Source of the DNA: Actinomycetota bacterium
GTDB taxonomy: Bacteria > Actinomycetota > Acidimicrobiia > Acidimicrobiales > Ilumatobacteraceae
Reading direction: 5' to 3'
Length of the DNA stretch: 45,552 nt
Assembly: GCA_009703125.1 (NCBI GenBank)
Contig: WLGS01000004.1
Coordinates: 1 to 45,552, forward strand
The position numbers were made by a program, and so were the translations under genes. Of this stretch, positions 1 to 8,512 are shown one piece after another. The notes under the pieces were generated by a model. That model was not told where the DNA came from. It saw only the letters and a list, made by a program, of their open reading frames with translations, and searched no databases. Numbering within the stretch: the stretch's first letter is position 1; each line of letters starts with the position of its first letter.

Positions 1-264
1 AACAACGACTTCAGGAAGAACTTCAGATGAGGGTTCTGTGTCAGTATCAATTTCATCGATGACCTCGGTGGCGACATCGGTGACAACTTCGGCAAAAACG
101 TGTGGCTCTGGTGCTACGGGTACATCTCTCTGAGTACTAGGTGCAGGAGCCGTTGTGGACGTCTTAGATTTTTGTCGCCGCGAGACAACAAGCACTCCAA
201 GTCCACCGGCCAGGCCAAGAACTAGAAGAAGGAGAAGAAGATTGCTCGTTGTCGAGCCGCTCAT
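1..264 (-). CDS. ftsY: Signal recognition particle receptor FtsY, N-terminal part (cut by window edge)
   Basis: Only the first 88 residues are present; the gene runs off the left edge. It opens with a hydrophobic helix (about residues 9-27, rich in Leu and Gly), then a basic stretch (SRRQKSK), then a Pro/Ala and acidic Glu/Asp/Val-rich linker. This is how actinobacterial FtsY begins: a membrane anchor and an acidic A region ahead of the NG GTPase domain, which is not in the window. The start ATG overlaps the smc stop as ATGA, so translation is probably coupled. An smc-ftsY pair downstream of rnc and mutM is the usual actinobacterial order. FtsY would receive the SRP-ribosome complex at the membrane. 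The call rests on the N-terminal pattern and position, because the GTPase motifs cannot be seen. Confidence 0.72.
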   Translation of the reverse strand, partial: MSGSTTSNLLLLLLVLGLAGGLGVLVVSRRQKSKTSTTAPAPSTQRDVPVAPEPHVFAEVVTDVATEVIDEIDTDTEPSSEVLPEVVV

Positions 265-3200
265 GTTGTGGCGTTTCCTGCCGTAGAGCTAGCACGTTCG
301 GTCACAACCTTTGAAGAACCGCCTGGCTGCATGGATACACCCAAGAGGCAGTCGGCAGCTTCCATCGTGCGCTTTTGGTGACTCACGATGATCAATTGAG
401 CATCGCGGCGGAACTCCCCGACCAACCCCAAGAATCGATGCAAGTTCACATCGTCGAGAGCAGCCTCCACTTCGTCCATGACATAGAACGGTGAAGGGCG
501 ACTACGGAACACAGCAAACAGATATGCCAGAGCAGTCAGTGATCGCTCACCACCAGAGAGAAGCGACAACTTCTTGAAGGTTTTTCCTGGAGGCGTTGCT
601 TCTACTTCAATTCCGGTATTCAACATGTCGGCAGGATTTGTCAGCGACAGTTTTCCTTTTCCGCCTGGGAACAGAAGTTGGAACAAATCCGTAAAGTTGC
701 GGTTCACATCTTCAAAAGCTTTTGCAAAGACAGTTTGAATTTCTTCATCAATAGCAGCAATCACTTGTGACAATTCACGACGCGAGTTGCGCACATCGTT
801 GAGTTGTTCTTCTAAGAACGTGTGACGTTCTTGAAGTTCAGTGAACTCTTGAAGTGCCAATGGGTTGATGGGGCCCATGAGTCGAATATCGCGCTCCAAT
901 GCACGTGCACGGTCCACATGGCTAGAGCCATCGGCCACCTCAGGCATGGGTGCAGCTTCAGCTACCTCGGGCTCCACTTCCAACTCACGGCGAATCATCT
1001 CGACAGCTGCTTCTACACGTGTTCGTGTTTCTGCCTCTTCCACATCAATACGACGACTACGCTCGCGCATTGCCTCGAGTTGTTGCTCTGCTTCTTGACG
1101 ACCAGTGCGTCCTGCATCGAGCCGAGCCGTGATTTCTCGCACTTCGTCACTTTGACGACGACGCATTTCGTACAACTCAGCAAGGCGCCCTTCGGCAGTA
1201 ACTCGATGCTGATCTACTAATTCAGCAAGTCGTGACACAGCGAGCAATGCGCCCTCTAGACGTTGACGCCGGGTTCCTGCTTCGATACGTGCGGCTGTGT
1301 CAATTTCTAGGCGACTCTCTGTTTCTTCAAGACGCTGACGCAAGAACTGATCGCGCTCGCGTAGTCCCGCAAGTCGCACATCGAGATCCTTACGGCGCAT
1401 TGCCATGTGGGCCGTCTTGGAATCAATGGCAGCCCGAGCTTCGCTTTGAGCTTTAGCAGCCGCAATCTCGGCAGCTTCAGACTCCTCTAAACCTGGCAAC
1501 AATGCTTCTAGTTCGGTGACTCTCACCAAATATTGGTCACTGCGTGCACGCATATCATCAAGTGAGTTAAGAGTCATCTCACGCTCTGCACCATTTGCAC
1601 GACGGTCGTTGATGGCATTTGTCAATCGATCTGATGCAGCATCAACTGCTTTCACTTGACGATCCAGGGACGTCTGCAAATCGGCAAGACGAGTACGCGC
1701 AGAGACAAGAGCACGACGCTGTGCTTCCACTTGCTCATCGATGTCGTTGAGTTGTTGTGTAGAAGCAACTACCTCTTGTTGGGTCTTTTCGATGATTTCA
1801 ATAGAGCCCACATCATCGGCTGCGCCGAGGCGCCAACCAGTTGGTGCCAACTTGTCACCATCACGGGTAACAACCACTGTTCCCGCATGGGTTTCCACAA
1901 CTGACATTGCTTCTGAAATGTTGCTCACACAACCCACATGGCCTAACAATGCATCAAGCAAACCGCCAAGTTGTGACGGGGCTCCATTTGTTGGCGTGAC
2001 GCGAGTACGCACAGACTCCACAGTGGACGGCAAGTTCTGCGTCACGGTCTGCATAGCTGACAGTGACAGAATTGCACCGTTGTGTTCGGCGTGACGCAGC
2101 TGTTCTATAGCTCGCCGAGCGGCTTGGGAATCTGACACCACAATGGACGCCAAAGTGTCACCCAATGCAGCCTTAACGGCAGCATCCCAACCTGCATCAA
2201 TCTCAACAAGATCAATAAGCGCACCTACGACACCCTCAATGTGATTGAGGTGGTCGGCGCCTGCACGCGCTCGCGTGGATGCCATAGCTGATTCAAGGGA
2301 TTCCAATCGCGCAACCGCGCGCGCATTACGGCGTTCCGCATCTGCGCGCAACTGCTGAGCGTTGTCGCCAGCAATTTCGGCGGCATCGCGTTCACGCTCT
2401 ACTGCCGTGATGTTCGCGCGAATCTCGCCAAGAACAGTCTCTGCTCGCGCAAGTTCTGATTGCAGCGAGTCGATTGTGGTCACAAAACTTGAGTCACGAT
2501 TTTCAATTTTTTCAATACGCGCCTGAAGCTTTTGAATCTCTCCTGCGCTTTGCTCCACCGTGTTGCGCAGAGTACGTAACTCACCGCGCACCTCAGCTGC
2601 TGCATTCGAGGCTTCGTTGCCCTGCACCGTATGGAACAAGCCTTGTTCAGTGCGTTCTCTTTCGAAGGCCTCTTCTTCAATGGCGAGGCCGTCGCTCTCT
2701 GCAATCGAGATTGCAAGCCCACGTTCTACTTCCACCAAATCGGCACGCATCTGTGCGGCATCTGCTTCAAGTGCAGCTACAACATCATCAGCAATCAACT
2801 GACCCTGGTCGCGCTCCATGGATCGGCGACGCTCTGCAATAAGTGCAGACAATCCTCGTGCACGCTCGCGAAGTTGTTCCACGCGCATCAGTTCATCATT
2901 AAGACCCGAGGCTCCACGATCAGCAAGTTCACGTTCCGCACTACGCACGTCTGCTTCGAGCGCCACGATGCGATCACGAAGTTCTTGTTCCGTTGATGCT
3001 GTGGTGGTCTTGGCCTCTTCGAGTCCAGAAAGTTTTTCTCGAAGATCAGCGATTTCACGACCCGACAGATACAGGCGCAATGCACGTAGTTCTTCCACTA
3101 CTTGCTCATGCCGACGTGCGGCTTCAGCTTGTCGCTCTAACGGGCGCAACTGACGACGGACTTCGCGAATGAGATCCTGTACCCGCAAAAGATTGGCCTC

Positions 3201-3752
3201 AGTAGCTTCCAATCGTCGCTCTGCTTTTTCTTTGCGCTTGCGGTACTTGAGCACACCAGCTGCTTCTTCAATGATTGCGCGTCGATCTTCAGCACGGGCT
3301 GTCAACACCGCATCAATTTGTCCCTGACTGATGATGACGTGTTGTTGGCGACCTACGCCAGCATCAGAGAGCAGTTCTTGCACATCTAGAAGTCGACACT
3401 CGACACCATTGATTGCATATTCGCTATCTCCATTGCGGAACAATGTGCGCGACACAGTGACTTCAGAAAAATCCAACGGCAAGATGCCGGCTGAATTGTC
3501 AAGCGTCAACATCACTTCTGCGCGACCAAGAGCTGACCTTTTCTGAGTGCCATTAAAGATGACGTCTTCCATTTTTTGGCTTCGCACAGAACTGGGCGCT
3601 TGCGCACCCAACACCCATGCAATGGCATCCACCACGTTGGATTTGCCCGAACCATTTGGGCCCACGACAACAGTGACACCTGGCTCCATTTCCATGACGG
3701 TGGAGTCAGCGAAGGACTTAAAGCCTTTGAGGGTTAGCGATTTCAAAAACAC
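261..3752 (-). CDS. smc: Chromosome segregation protein SMC
   Basis: A 1163-residue SMC ATPase that, with ScpA and ScpB (not in this window), compacts and segregates the chromosome. The N-terminal head carries Walker A GPNGSGKS at about residues 31-38. Long coiled coils rich in Glu, Arg and Ala follow, interrupted by a globular hinge at roughly residues 490-630, and then the return coil. The C-terminal head has the signature LSGGERS at about 1065 and Walker B FYVMDEVEAALDD at about 1090, then the D-loop and a short Ser/Thr tail. The reading frame is open further upstream, but the family begins at FLKSLTLKGFKSF, so I choose GTG at 3750-3752. This leaves 46 bases after mutM and avoids an overlap with it. 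The stop overlaps the ftsY start by 4 bases. Confidence 0.97.
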   Translation of the reverse strand: MFLKSLTLKGFKSFADSTVMEMEPGVTVVVGPNGSGKSNVVDAIAWVLGAQAPSSVRSQKMEDVIFNGTQKRSALGRAEVMLTLDNSAGILPLDFSEVTVSRTLFRNGDSEYAINGVECRLLDVQELLSDAGVGRQQHVIISQGQIDAVLTARAEDRRAIIEEAAGVLKYRKRKEKAERRLEATEANLLRVQDLIREVRRQLRPLERQAEAARRHEQVVEELRALRLYLSGREIADLREKLSGLEEAKTTTASTEQELRDRIVALEADVRSAERELADRGASGLNDELMRVEQLRERARGLSALIAERRRSMERDQGQLIADDVVAALEADAAQMRADLVEVERGLAISIAESDGLAIEEEAFERERTEQGLFHTVQGNEASNAAAEVRGELRTLRNTVEQSAGEIQKLQARIEKIENRDSSFVTTIDSLQSELARAETVLGEIRANITAVERERDAAEIAGDNAQQLRADAERRNARAVARLESLESAMASTRARAGADHLNHIEGVVGALIDLVEIDAGWDAAVKAALGDTLASIVVSDSQAARRAIEQLRHAEHNGAILSLSAMQTVTQNLPSTVESVRTRVTPTNGAPSQLGGLLDALLGHVGCVSNISEAMSVVETHAGTVVVTRDGDKLAPTGWRLGAADDVGSIEIIEKTQQEVVASTQQLNDIDEQVEAQRRALVSARTRLADLQTSLDRQVKAVDAASDRLTNAINDRRANGAEREMTLNSLDDMRARSDQYLVRVTELEALLPGLEESEAAEIAAAKAQSEARAAIDSKTAHMAMRRKDLDVRLAGLRERDQFLRQRLEETESRLEIDTAARIEAGTRRQRLEGALLAVSRLAELVDQHRVTAEGRLAELYEMRRRQSDEVREITARLDAGRTGRQEAEQQLEAMRERSRRIDVEEAETRTRVEAAVEMIRRELEVEPEVAEAAPMPEVADGSSHVDRARALERDIRLMGPINPLALQEFTELQERHTFLEEQLNDVRNSRRELSQVIAAIDEEIQTVFAKAFEDVNRNFTDLFQLLFPGGKGKLSLTNPADMLNTGIEVEATPPGKTFKKLSLLSGGERSLTALAYLFAVFRSRPSPFYVMDEVEAALDDVNLHRFLGLVGEFRRDAQLIIVSHQKRTMEAADCLLGVSMQPGGSSKVVTERASSTAGNATT

Positions 3753-3798
3753 GGCGACTTCAACAGTAATAGACAGCGCCCGAGAACGCCCTATGGCT

Positions 3799-4647
3799 CT
3801 AGCGCTGACAGCGCGGGCAATACGACGAGGAGCGCCCTGCAACCATCACCTTGCGTATGGCACTTTTTCCACAGGTCAGACACATCTGTCCCTCTCGGCC
3901 ATACACGCGATGAAAATCCTGAAATGAACCCGTATTGCCCTCGATATCCACATATTGAGTGTCGTCCAAGGTGGATCCTCCCGCCTCAATGGCAGCCCGC
4001 AAGATATCCACAATGGTTGCGGCGACCTGGTCCACTTTCTTTTTATTGAGCGAATCTGCAGTCCGATTCCATCTCAGTGCGCATCGGTGGAGCACCTCAT
4101 CGGCATAAATATTTCCCACCCCTGCCACAATCTGCTGGTTCAACAGCAGCGACTTGATCGCGCCTCTTCGCCCGTGAAGCTGCCGGCGCAAGACATCTCC
4201 ATTGAATTCATCACAGATGGGGTCTGGTCCTAGACGTGTCAATTCAGGAAGAACCTCGTGTTCATGCATGGGGTCATAGACCACCACCTCACCAAAGGTT
4301 CTTGGGTCGACAAACCACATCTCTTCATTGATTCCATTCCGCGAAGCGAGTTGAAGCACTACATGAGTATGAGGTGGACGAGTAGTGCCTTGCGGCTCCA
4401 CCAGCACTCGCCCACTCATGCGTAGATGAATCATCACTGCATCACCAGAGTCAAGAGAGCTCAGAAGATATTTTCCACGCCGACGTGCATCCACAAAAGT
4501 GCTGCCCAACAATCCGTGAATGACTGCCTCGCGCCCTACTCTTCGCACAGAGCGTTCACGTCCCACTTCAACATGCAATATTTTTCTACCCACCACGCGA
4601 TCTTCAAGACCGCGGCGCACGGTTTCTACTTCAGGTAGTTCAGGCAT
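3799..4647 (-). CDS. mutM: Formamidopyrimidine-DNA glycosylase (MutM/Fpg)
   Basis: Base-excision repair enzyme that removes 8-oxoguanine and formamidopyrimidines and then nicks the strand by beta/delta elimination. It is 282 residues, the normal length. The start ATG at 4645-4647 gives MPELPEVETVRRGL, where Pro2 (the Schiff-base nucleophile after Met removal) and Glu3 are the catalytic residues. Upstream in-frame residues do not belong to the family. The middle has the helix-two-turn-helix segment (NQQIVAGVGNIYADEVL). The C-terminus is a Cys4 zinc finger (CLTCGK...CPRCQR) that grips DNA. The gene overlaps the end of rnc by 8 bases, in the usual rnc-mutM-smc order. Confidence 0.97.
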   Translation of the reverse strand: MPELPEVETVRRGLEDRVVGRKILHVEVGRERSVRRVGREAVIHGLLGSTFVDARRRGKYLLSSLDSGDAVMIHLRMSGRVLVEPQGTTRPPHTHVVLQLASRNGINEEMWFVDPRTFGEVVVYDPMHEHEVLPELTRLGPDPICDEFNGDVLRRQLHGRRGAIKSLLLNQQIVAGVGNIYADEVLHRCALRWNRTADSLNKKKVDQVAATIVDILRAAIEAGGSTLDDTQYVDIEGNTGSFQDFHRVYGREGQMCLTCGKSAIRKVMVAGRSSSYCPRCQR

Positions 4648-5335
4648 CGTGTTGCGATAACGCTTCAAAGGCGCCGAGGGCTGCTGTCTGTTCAGCAGCC
4701 TTCTTTGTGCGCCCGATACCAAGACCAAATTCTTGTCCACTCACAAACACTCGCGCAGTGAACACACGCTCATGGTCGGGACCTTCTCCTTCGGTGCGAT
4801 AGTTCGGCACTCCACGCCCCGTGCGAGCACACAATTCTTGTAGTCGTGTTTTCGTATCAAACATCTCCAAATGTGGAATTGCTTTTTCGATTGCAGGAGT
4901 CATGATTCGTCGCACAAAATCAAACGCGGCCTCGAAACCTGCGTCGAGATAGACCGCACCAATGAGCGCTTCCAATGTGTCGGAAAGAATGGAAGTCTTG
5001 TCGTGGCCGCCACCGGCAATTTCACCTTTTCCCAACAAGATGAATTCACCAATTTTCAACTCACGTGCAATATCGGCAAGTGCATACATATTGACCACAC
5101 TGCGTCTGAGGTCGGTGAGTTTCCCTTCCGGCATGTCGCCAAGTCGGTGATATGCGATGTCTGCAACTACCCAACCGAGCACTGCATCGCCAAGAAATTC
5201 CAGTCGTTCGTTAGAACTTTGTTCATCATTTTCGGCCTGCCACGAACGGTGGAGCAACGCTTCTCGAAGAAGTTCAGGGTGTGAAAAAGAATGACCAATT
5301 CGGGATGCGCATTCCGCAAGCAGATCGTCATTCAT
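4640..5335 (-). CDS. rnc: Ribonuclease III
   Basis: Double-stranded RNA endonuclease that processes rRNA precursors and some mRNAs. It has 231 residues from ATG 5333-5335; a TTG two codons upstream is also open but less likely. The catalytic domain contains the signature NERLEFLGDAVLGWVVAD near residue 40, with the metal-binding Glu and Asp, and the second acidic cluster (DTLEALIGAVYLDAG) near residue 110. The C-terminal double-stranded RNA-binding domain ends in GIGRTKKAAEQTAALGAFEAL. It lies 12 bases after acpP and overlaps mutM at its 3' end. No strong ribosome-binding site is seen, so coupling to acpP translation is likely. Confidence 0.97.
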   Translation of the reverse strand: MNDDLLAECASRIGHSFSHPELLREALLHRSWQAENDEQSSNERLEFLGDAVLGWVVADIAYHRLGDMPEGKLTDLRRSVVNMYALADIARELKIGEFILLGKGEIAGGGHDKTSILSDTLEALIGAVYLDAGFEAAFDFVRRIMTPAIEKAIPHLEMFDTKTRLQELCARTGRGVPNYRTEGEGPDHERVFTARVFVSGQEFGLGIGRTKKAAEQTAALGAFEALSQHDA

Positions 5336-5347
5336 GAGCAAATGAAG

Positions 5348-5614
5348 TTAGCCGTGTGCGCGCACGATGTAATCCACCGCATCGGCCACGGTACGAAGAT
5401 TCACTAAATCATCGTCGTCAAACTGAAAATCAGGAAGGGTCTGCGAAAACTCTTGCTCTAAACAGTCCACTAATTCGATGAGGGCAATCGAGTCGGCTCC
5501 CAAATCATCTGCGAAAGAGTGACCTTCGTTAATGGAAGACGGGTCAATCTCCAAGATGTCCGCTAATTGATTTCGAACTACATCCACAACAACATTGCGA
5601 TCTACTTGCGACAT
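5348..5614 (-). CDS. acpP: Acyl carrier protein
   Basis: An 88-residue acidic acyl carrier protein that carries growing fatty acyl chains on a phosphopantetheine arm. The attachment serine is in the motif DLGADSIALIELV at about residues 38-50. Three to four helices and a high Asp/Glu content fit the family. The stretch FQFDDDDLVNL before the last helix is unusually acidic. ATG at 5612-5614 follows a purine-rich GGGGGAAG. It sits between plsX and rnc, an arrangement also known from other bacteria, linking fatty-acid and phospholipid supply to the operon. A specialised carrier is possible, but the plsX neighbour argues for the primary one. Confidence 0.9.
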   Translation of the reverse strand: MSQVDRNVVVDVVRNQLADILEIDPSSINEGHSFADDLGADSIALIELVDCLEQEFSQTLPDFQFDDDDLVNLRTVADAVDYIVRAHG

Positions 5615-5634
5615 ACTTCCCCCGAATCGTGTTA

Positions 5635-6606
5635 CTAGGCGAGGCTAGTAGAGATTGCCTGGCGGATTGCTTCCACCATTTTGGTCTCCACCATTTCTTG
5701 TGCGCACTTAATGCCATTCACCATTGCACGGGCACTACTTGACCCATGAGAAATGATGCACACTCCATCAACGCCTAACAGAATCGCCCCACCGTAAGTA
5801 TCGGGGTCCAATGTTTCATACAACGGCAATAGTGCAGGCATGAGCGCATTCGCCGCCTCGGCATACTCGGGCTGACCAAATGCGGTGAACAATGCCTTCA
5901 CCACTGTTTTGAGACTTCCCTCGAGGGTCTTGAGCACAACGTTGCCTGTAAAGCCATCAGTGACGACGACATCAACAGCCCCCGTCATCAAGTCTCGGCC
6001 TTCAACATTTCCGATGAAGTTGATGTGAGGCGCCACTGCAAGTAATTCATACGCTTCTTTGCGCAAGGTGTCGCCTTTGCCCGGCTCTTCACCAATCGAC
6101 AACAATCCCACGCGTGGTTTCTCTACACCGAAACGTTGTGTGGAATACACAGAGCCCATCACTGCGAACTGCACGAGCCATTCAGGCTGTACTTCAGCAT
6201 TGGCTCCCGCATCCAGAAGAACTGTGGGCGTACCGCCTGGAACTGGAACAGGAGTGGCAATAGCTGGACGTGCGACTCCGGTAATCCGCCCCATACGCAA
6301 CAATGCACTTGCCATGGTGGCGCCCGTGTTGCCCGCTGAAATCATGGCGCTTGCTTCCCCGTCACGAACAGCTTCTGCTGCCCGTACCAGAGTCGAGTCG
6401 CGCTTTTTTCGTACAGACTGCGCGGGATCGTCATCCATCTCAATGACTTCAGATGCAACCTTGAGCGGCAGCGAACCTGCACCCTCGAGACCTTCTGGCC
6501 CCACTAAGAGAATGGGTATGCCTAATTCAGCGGCTTGATGAGCACCTGCAAGAATTTCTCCAGGTGCACGATCTCCACCCATCGCATCAACGGCGATTGG
6601 CAACAT
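5635..6606 (-). CDS. plsX: Phosphate acyltransferase PlsX
   Basis: Converts acyl-ACP and phosphate to acyl-phosphate, the acyl donor for PlsY in phosphatidic-acid synthesis. It is 323 residues, family length. The N-terminus MLPIAVDAMGGDRAPGEIL is diagnostic, and further conserved segments are SAGNTGATMASALLRMGRI (about residues 90-110) and VVVTDGFTGNVVLKTLEG (about 210-230). It is a peripheral membrane enzyme. It lies 15 bases after rpmF and 20 before acpP; the rpmF-plsX pairing is common across bacteria and suggests joint growth-rate control of ribosome and membrane production. Confidence 0.97.
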   Translation of the reverse strand: MLPIAVDAMGGDRAPGEILAGAHQAAELGIPILLVGPEGLEGAGSLPLKVASEVIEMDDDPAQSVRKKRDSTLVRAAEAVRDGEASAMISAGNTGATMASALLRMGRITGVARPAIATPVPVPGGTPTVLLDAGANAEVQPEWLVQFAVMGSVYSTQRFGVEKPRVGLLSIGEEPGKGDTLRKEAYELLAVAPHINFIGNVEGRDLMTGAVDVVVTDGFTGNVVLKTLEGSLKTVVKALFTAFGQPEYAEAANALMPALLPLYETLDPDTYGGAILLGVDGVCIISHGSSSARAMVNGIKCAQEMVETKMVEAIRQAISTSLA

Positions 6607-6621
6607 GTGTCAGCAGTGCTT

Positions 6622-6801
6622 CTAGTCGATGCTGACAGCAACTCGACCCTTGTACCAACCGCAAGTTCCGCACACTGTGTGTGGGATCTTGGCAGCTGCA
6701 CAACGAGGGCAGACGCTTCGCGACGGCGCATCGAGACGCCAGTTAGAGGCGCGACGCATACGTGTCTTTGACTTCGACTTCTTTTTCTTGGGAACGGCCA
6801 C
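6622..6801 (-). CDS. rpmF: 50S ribosomal protein L32, zinc-binding form
   Basis: A 59-residue basic protein starting at GTG 6799-6801. It begins VAVPKKKKSKSKTRMRRASN, the classic L32 N-terminus, and contains two Cys pairs (VCPRC and VCGTC) that form a zinc ribbon. This is therefore the zinc-containing version of L32, not a Cys-less substitute. A good ribosome-binding site (AGGGAG) lies 6 bases upstream of the GTG. The gene is short and could be missed by length cut-offs. It sits between DUF177 and plsX, the near-universal DUF177-rpmF-plsX order. Confidence 0.95.
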   Translation of the reverse strand: MAVPKKKKSKSKTRMRRASNWRLDAPSRSVCPRCAAAKIPHTVCGTCGWYKGRVAVSID

Positions 6802-6874
6802 CGTGGTCTCCCTGTGTTAGCGGCAAAACCCTCACTTGAGGGCTCTGTGAGGATAGCCCGATTCGGGCGAAAAC

Positions 6875-7393
6875 TCACTCTGCGGGATCATCAAGCACCC
6901 CACGAAGGGCCTCCAAGGCCCCCCACCTGGGATCCGCAGTCGATATTTCGCACTTGCAGCTGGATTCTGCGAGGTCAATTCCACAATGTGGACACAGCCC
7001 TGGGCAGTCCGGCCGACAGAGGGGCCCGAGAGGAATTGCCAAAAGAATGTTTTCCCGGACCATGGGCAACAGGTTCAACTGGTCGTTATCGATGACATAG
7101 GCATCGGGGTCCTCTAGCTCTTTTTGATAGAGCTCTGAGATGTCCACAGTCATCCGCACGGACAACTCCGCTACACACCGCCGACACAACCCCGACCACG
7201 TTGCGCACGCCGTTCCCTGCACCGAGATTCCGTTCGACATTGACTCAAGATGCAATGCAACATCGACTGGCTCATTCACAATTCGTGAATCGTCGAACTC
7301 AAGATCTACAACATCAAGCGATACGGCAACTTCTTTGGTCGTTCCAGGCCAGCGGAGAAGTTCAACAACGTTAATGATGAGTGGTTTAGCCAT
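6875..7393 (-). CDS. yceD: DUF177 / YceD-family protein
   Basis: A 172-residue protein of the YceD (DUF177) family, which is almost always encoded directly upstream of rpmF. In other organisms the family is tied to 23S rRNA metabolism and ribosome assembly; that role here is inference. The C-terminal half has several Cys: one pair in the domain core (GLCRRCV, about residues 87-93), then CRPDCPGLCPHCGIDL and a final SCKCE, consistent with a metal-binding zinc-ribbon tail as in other actinobacterial members. The stop lies 73 bases upstream of rpmF, so rpmF has its own leader. The start is ATG 7391-7393. Confidence 0.88.
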   Translation of the reverse strand: MAKPLIINVVELLRWPGTTKEVAVSLDVVDLEFDDSRIVNEPVDVALHLESMSNGISVQGTACATWSGLCRRCVAELSVRMTVDISELYQKELEDPDAYVIDNDQLNLLPMVRENILLAIPLGPLCRPDCPGLCPHCGIDLAESSCKCEISTADPRWGALEALRGVLDDPAE

Positions 7394-7432
7394 GGGTCAG
7401 TGCACCAATGATTCGTGTAAGTGAGCGCGGCG

Positions 7433-8023
7433 TTAGCCGCGGTCTTGATCAAAGAAACCTGTTGTGCCGTTTTCTTCGGCAGGCTCAGCTACTTCTTGTT
7501 CCACTTGTGTACCAATTGACAATCTTTGTCTGCCATTAGCGACAGTTTTTGAGAGACGGTCCAAAAGAATTTCAAAACTTCCCAATCGCTGATCCAGGAA
7601 GTCTTCTGTTTCATTGCGCAGTCGCCTTGTTTCTTCGTCTGCTGCATCAATCACCTGGCGTGCACGCGCCTCGGCAGCTCGTACAACTTCGGTGCGTTGC
7701 ACCATTCGTTCAGCTTGCTGACGTGCAACAGCTAATAATTCATCCGCTTCACGCTTTGTCTTTTCTAAGAACTCCTGGCGTTCCTTCAGCATCCAACGGG
7801 CCTGACGAATTTCTTCTGGGACGCGCACCAGTGCATCTTCAAGAAGTTCAATGATTTCATCACGATCGATTCGAGGAGTGCTCGACAGCGGCACACTTGG
7901 TGCAGTCGCAATGATGTCAATGGTCTTGCGAAGAATCATTTCACTCTCACCCAGACGCGCCTGTACGGGTGCGGGATTGGGGTATGAATTGTCATCAAAG
8001 TCATCGAAGTCATCGAAAGGCAT
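7433..8023 (-). CDS. sepIVA: SepIVA-like DivIVA-related coiled-coil protein
   Basis: A 196-residue charged protein: an acidic, Phe/Asp-rich N-terminus (FDDFDDFDDN), then a long predicted coiled coil from about residue 55 to 165 rich in Glu, Arg, Ala and Gln, and an acidic tail. This resembles the DivIVA-related SepIVA proteins of mycobacteria, which act in septum formation and polar growth, and the position directly before the DUF177 gene is the same as in mycobacteria. Tools may label it as an ATP-synthase b-subunit-like protein because of the coiled coil. A good AGGAG site lies 7 bases before ATG 8021-8023, three bases after coaD. The cell-division role is inferred from synteny. Confidence 0.7.
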   Translation of the reverse strand: MPFDDFDDFDDNSYPNPAPVQARLGESEMILRKTIDIIATAPSVPLSSTPRIDRDEIIELLEDALVRVPEEIRQARWMLKERQEFLEKTKREADELLAVARQQAERMVQRTEVVRAAEARARQVIDAADEETRRLRNETEDFLDQRLGSFEILLDRLSKTVANGRQRLSIGTQVEQEVAEPAEENGTTGFFDQDRG

Positions 8024-8026
8024 GTC

Positions 8027-8512
8027 TTAGCTCCTCGCCGAAAAAGATTTTTGCAATGCATCCACCACGAAGGCAGGCACCATGGATGAAACATCTCCGC
8101 CGTAATGGACAATGTCGCGAATAAAGCGACTCGACACATGACTAAGCCCGGGCTGACAAGGGACATACACGGTGCGCACGTGGGCAACTGCATAATTTGT
8201 GTGCGCCATTTGTTGTTCTACTTCAAAATCACCTGGAGTGCGCAAGCCCTTCACAATGAAATCTGCCTTCGCAGAACGAGCTGCATCAACTGCCAGACCG
8301 CCGAATGCTTGCACCGTGACGCCTGGAATGTCAGACAGCATTTTCTGGGCGATATCGAGGCGAGTCTGTGTGGGAAGAACTCCTGAAGGTTTTTGAGGAT
8401 TGTGCATCACCGCAACGACAACGGAGCCAAATAACTCTGCTGCCTGGGTGACCACATCGAGGTGCCCGTAATGGAAGGGATCAAAGCTCCCTGGATACAA
8501 AACCGTGCTCAT
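8027..8512 (-). CDS. coaD: Phosphopantetheine adenylyltransferase
   Basis: Fourth step of coenzyme A synthesis: transfers AMP from ATP to 4'-phosphopantetheine. It has 161 residues, family length. The nucleotidyltransferase motif is YPGSFDPFHYGHLDVV at residues 6-21 (HxGH form). The C-terminal conserved segment is VSSRFIRDIVHYGGDVSSMVP, where many relatives have ISSTxVRE, so Thr is replaced by Arg. It overlaps the end of rsmD by 4 bases (ATGA) and lies 3 bases before the sepIVA-like gene. The rsmD-coaD pair is widespread in bacteria. Confidence 0.96.
   Translation of the reverse strand: MSTVLYPGSFDPFHYGHLDVVTQAAELFGSVVVAVMHNPQKPSGVLPTQTRLDIAQKMLSDIPGVTVQAFGGLAVDAARSAKADFIVKGLRTPGDFEVEQQMAHTNYAVAHVRTVYVPCQPGLSHVSSRFIRDIVHYGGDVSSMVPAFVVDALQKSFSARS

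Noticed and set aside
822-3153. Several plus-strand open frames of 60-137 codons across smc
   Set aside because: They lie antisense inside a clear SMC protein, have odd compositions and no family motifs; they are shadows of the coding frame.
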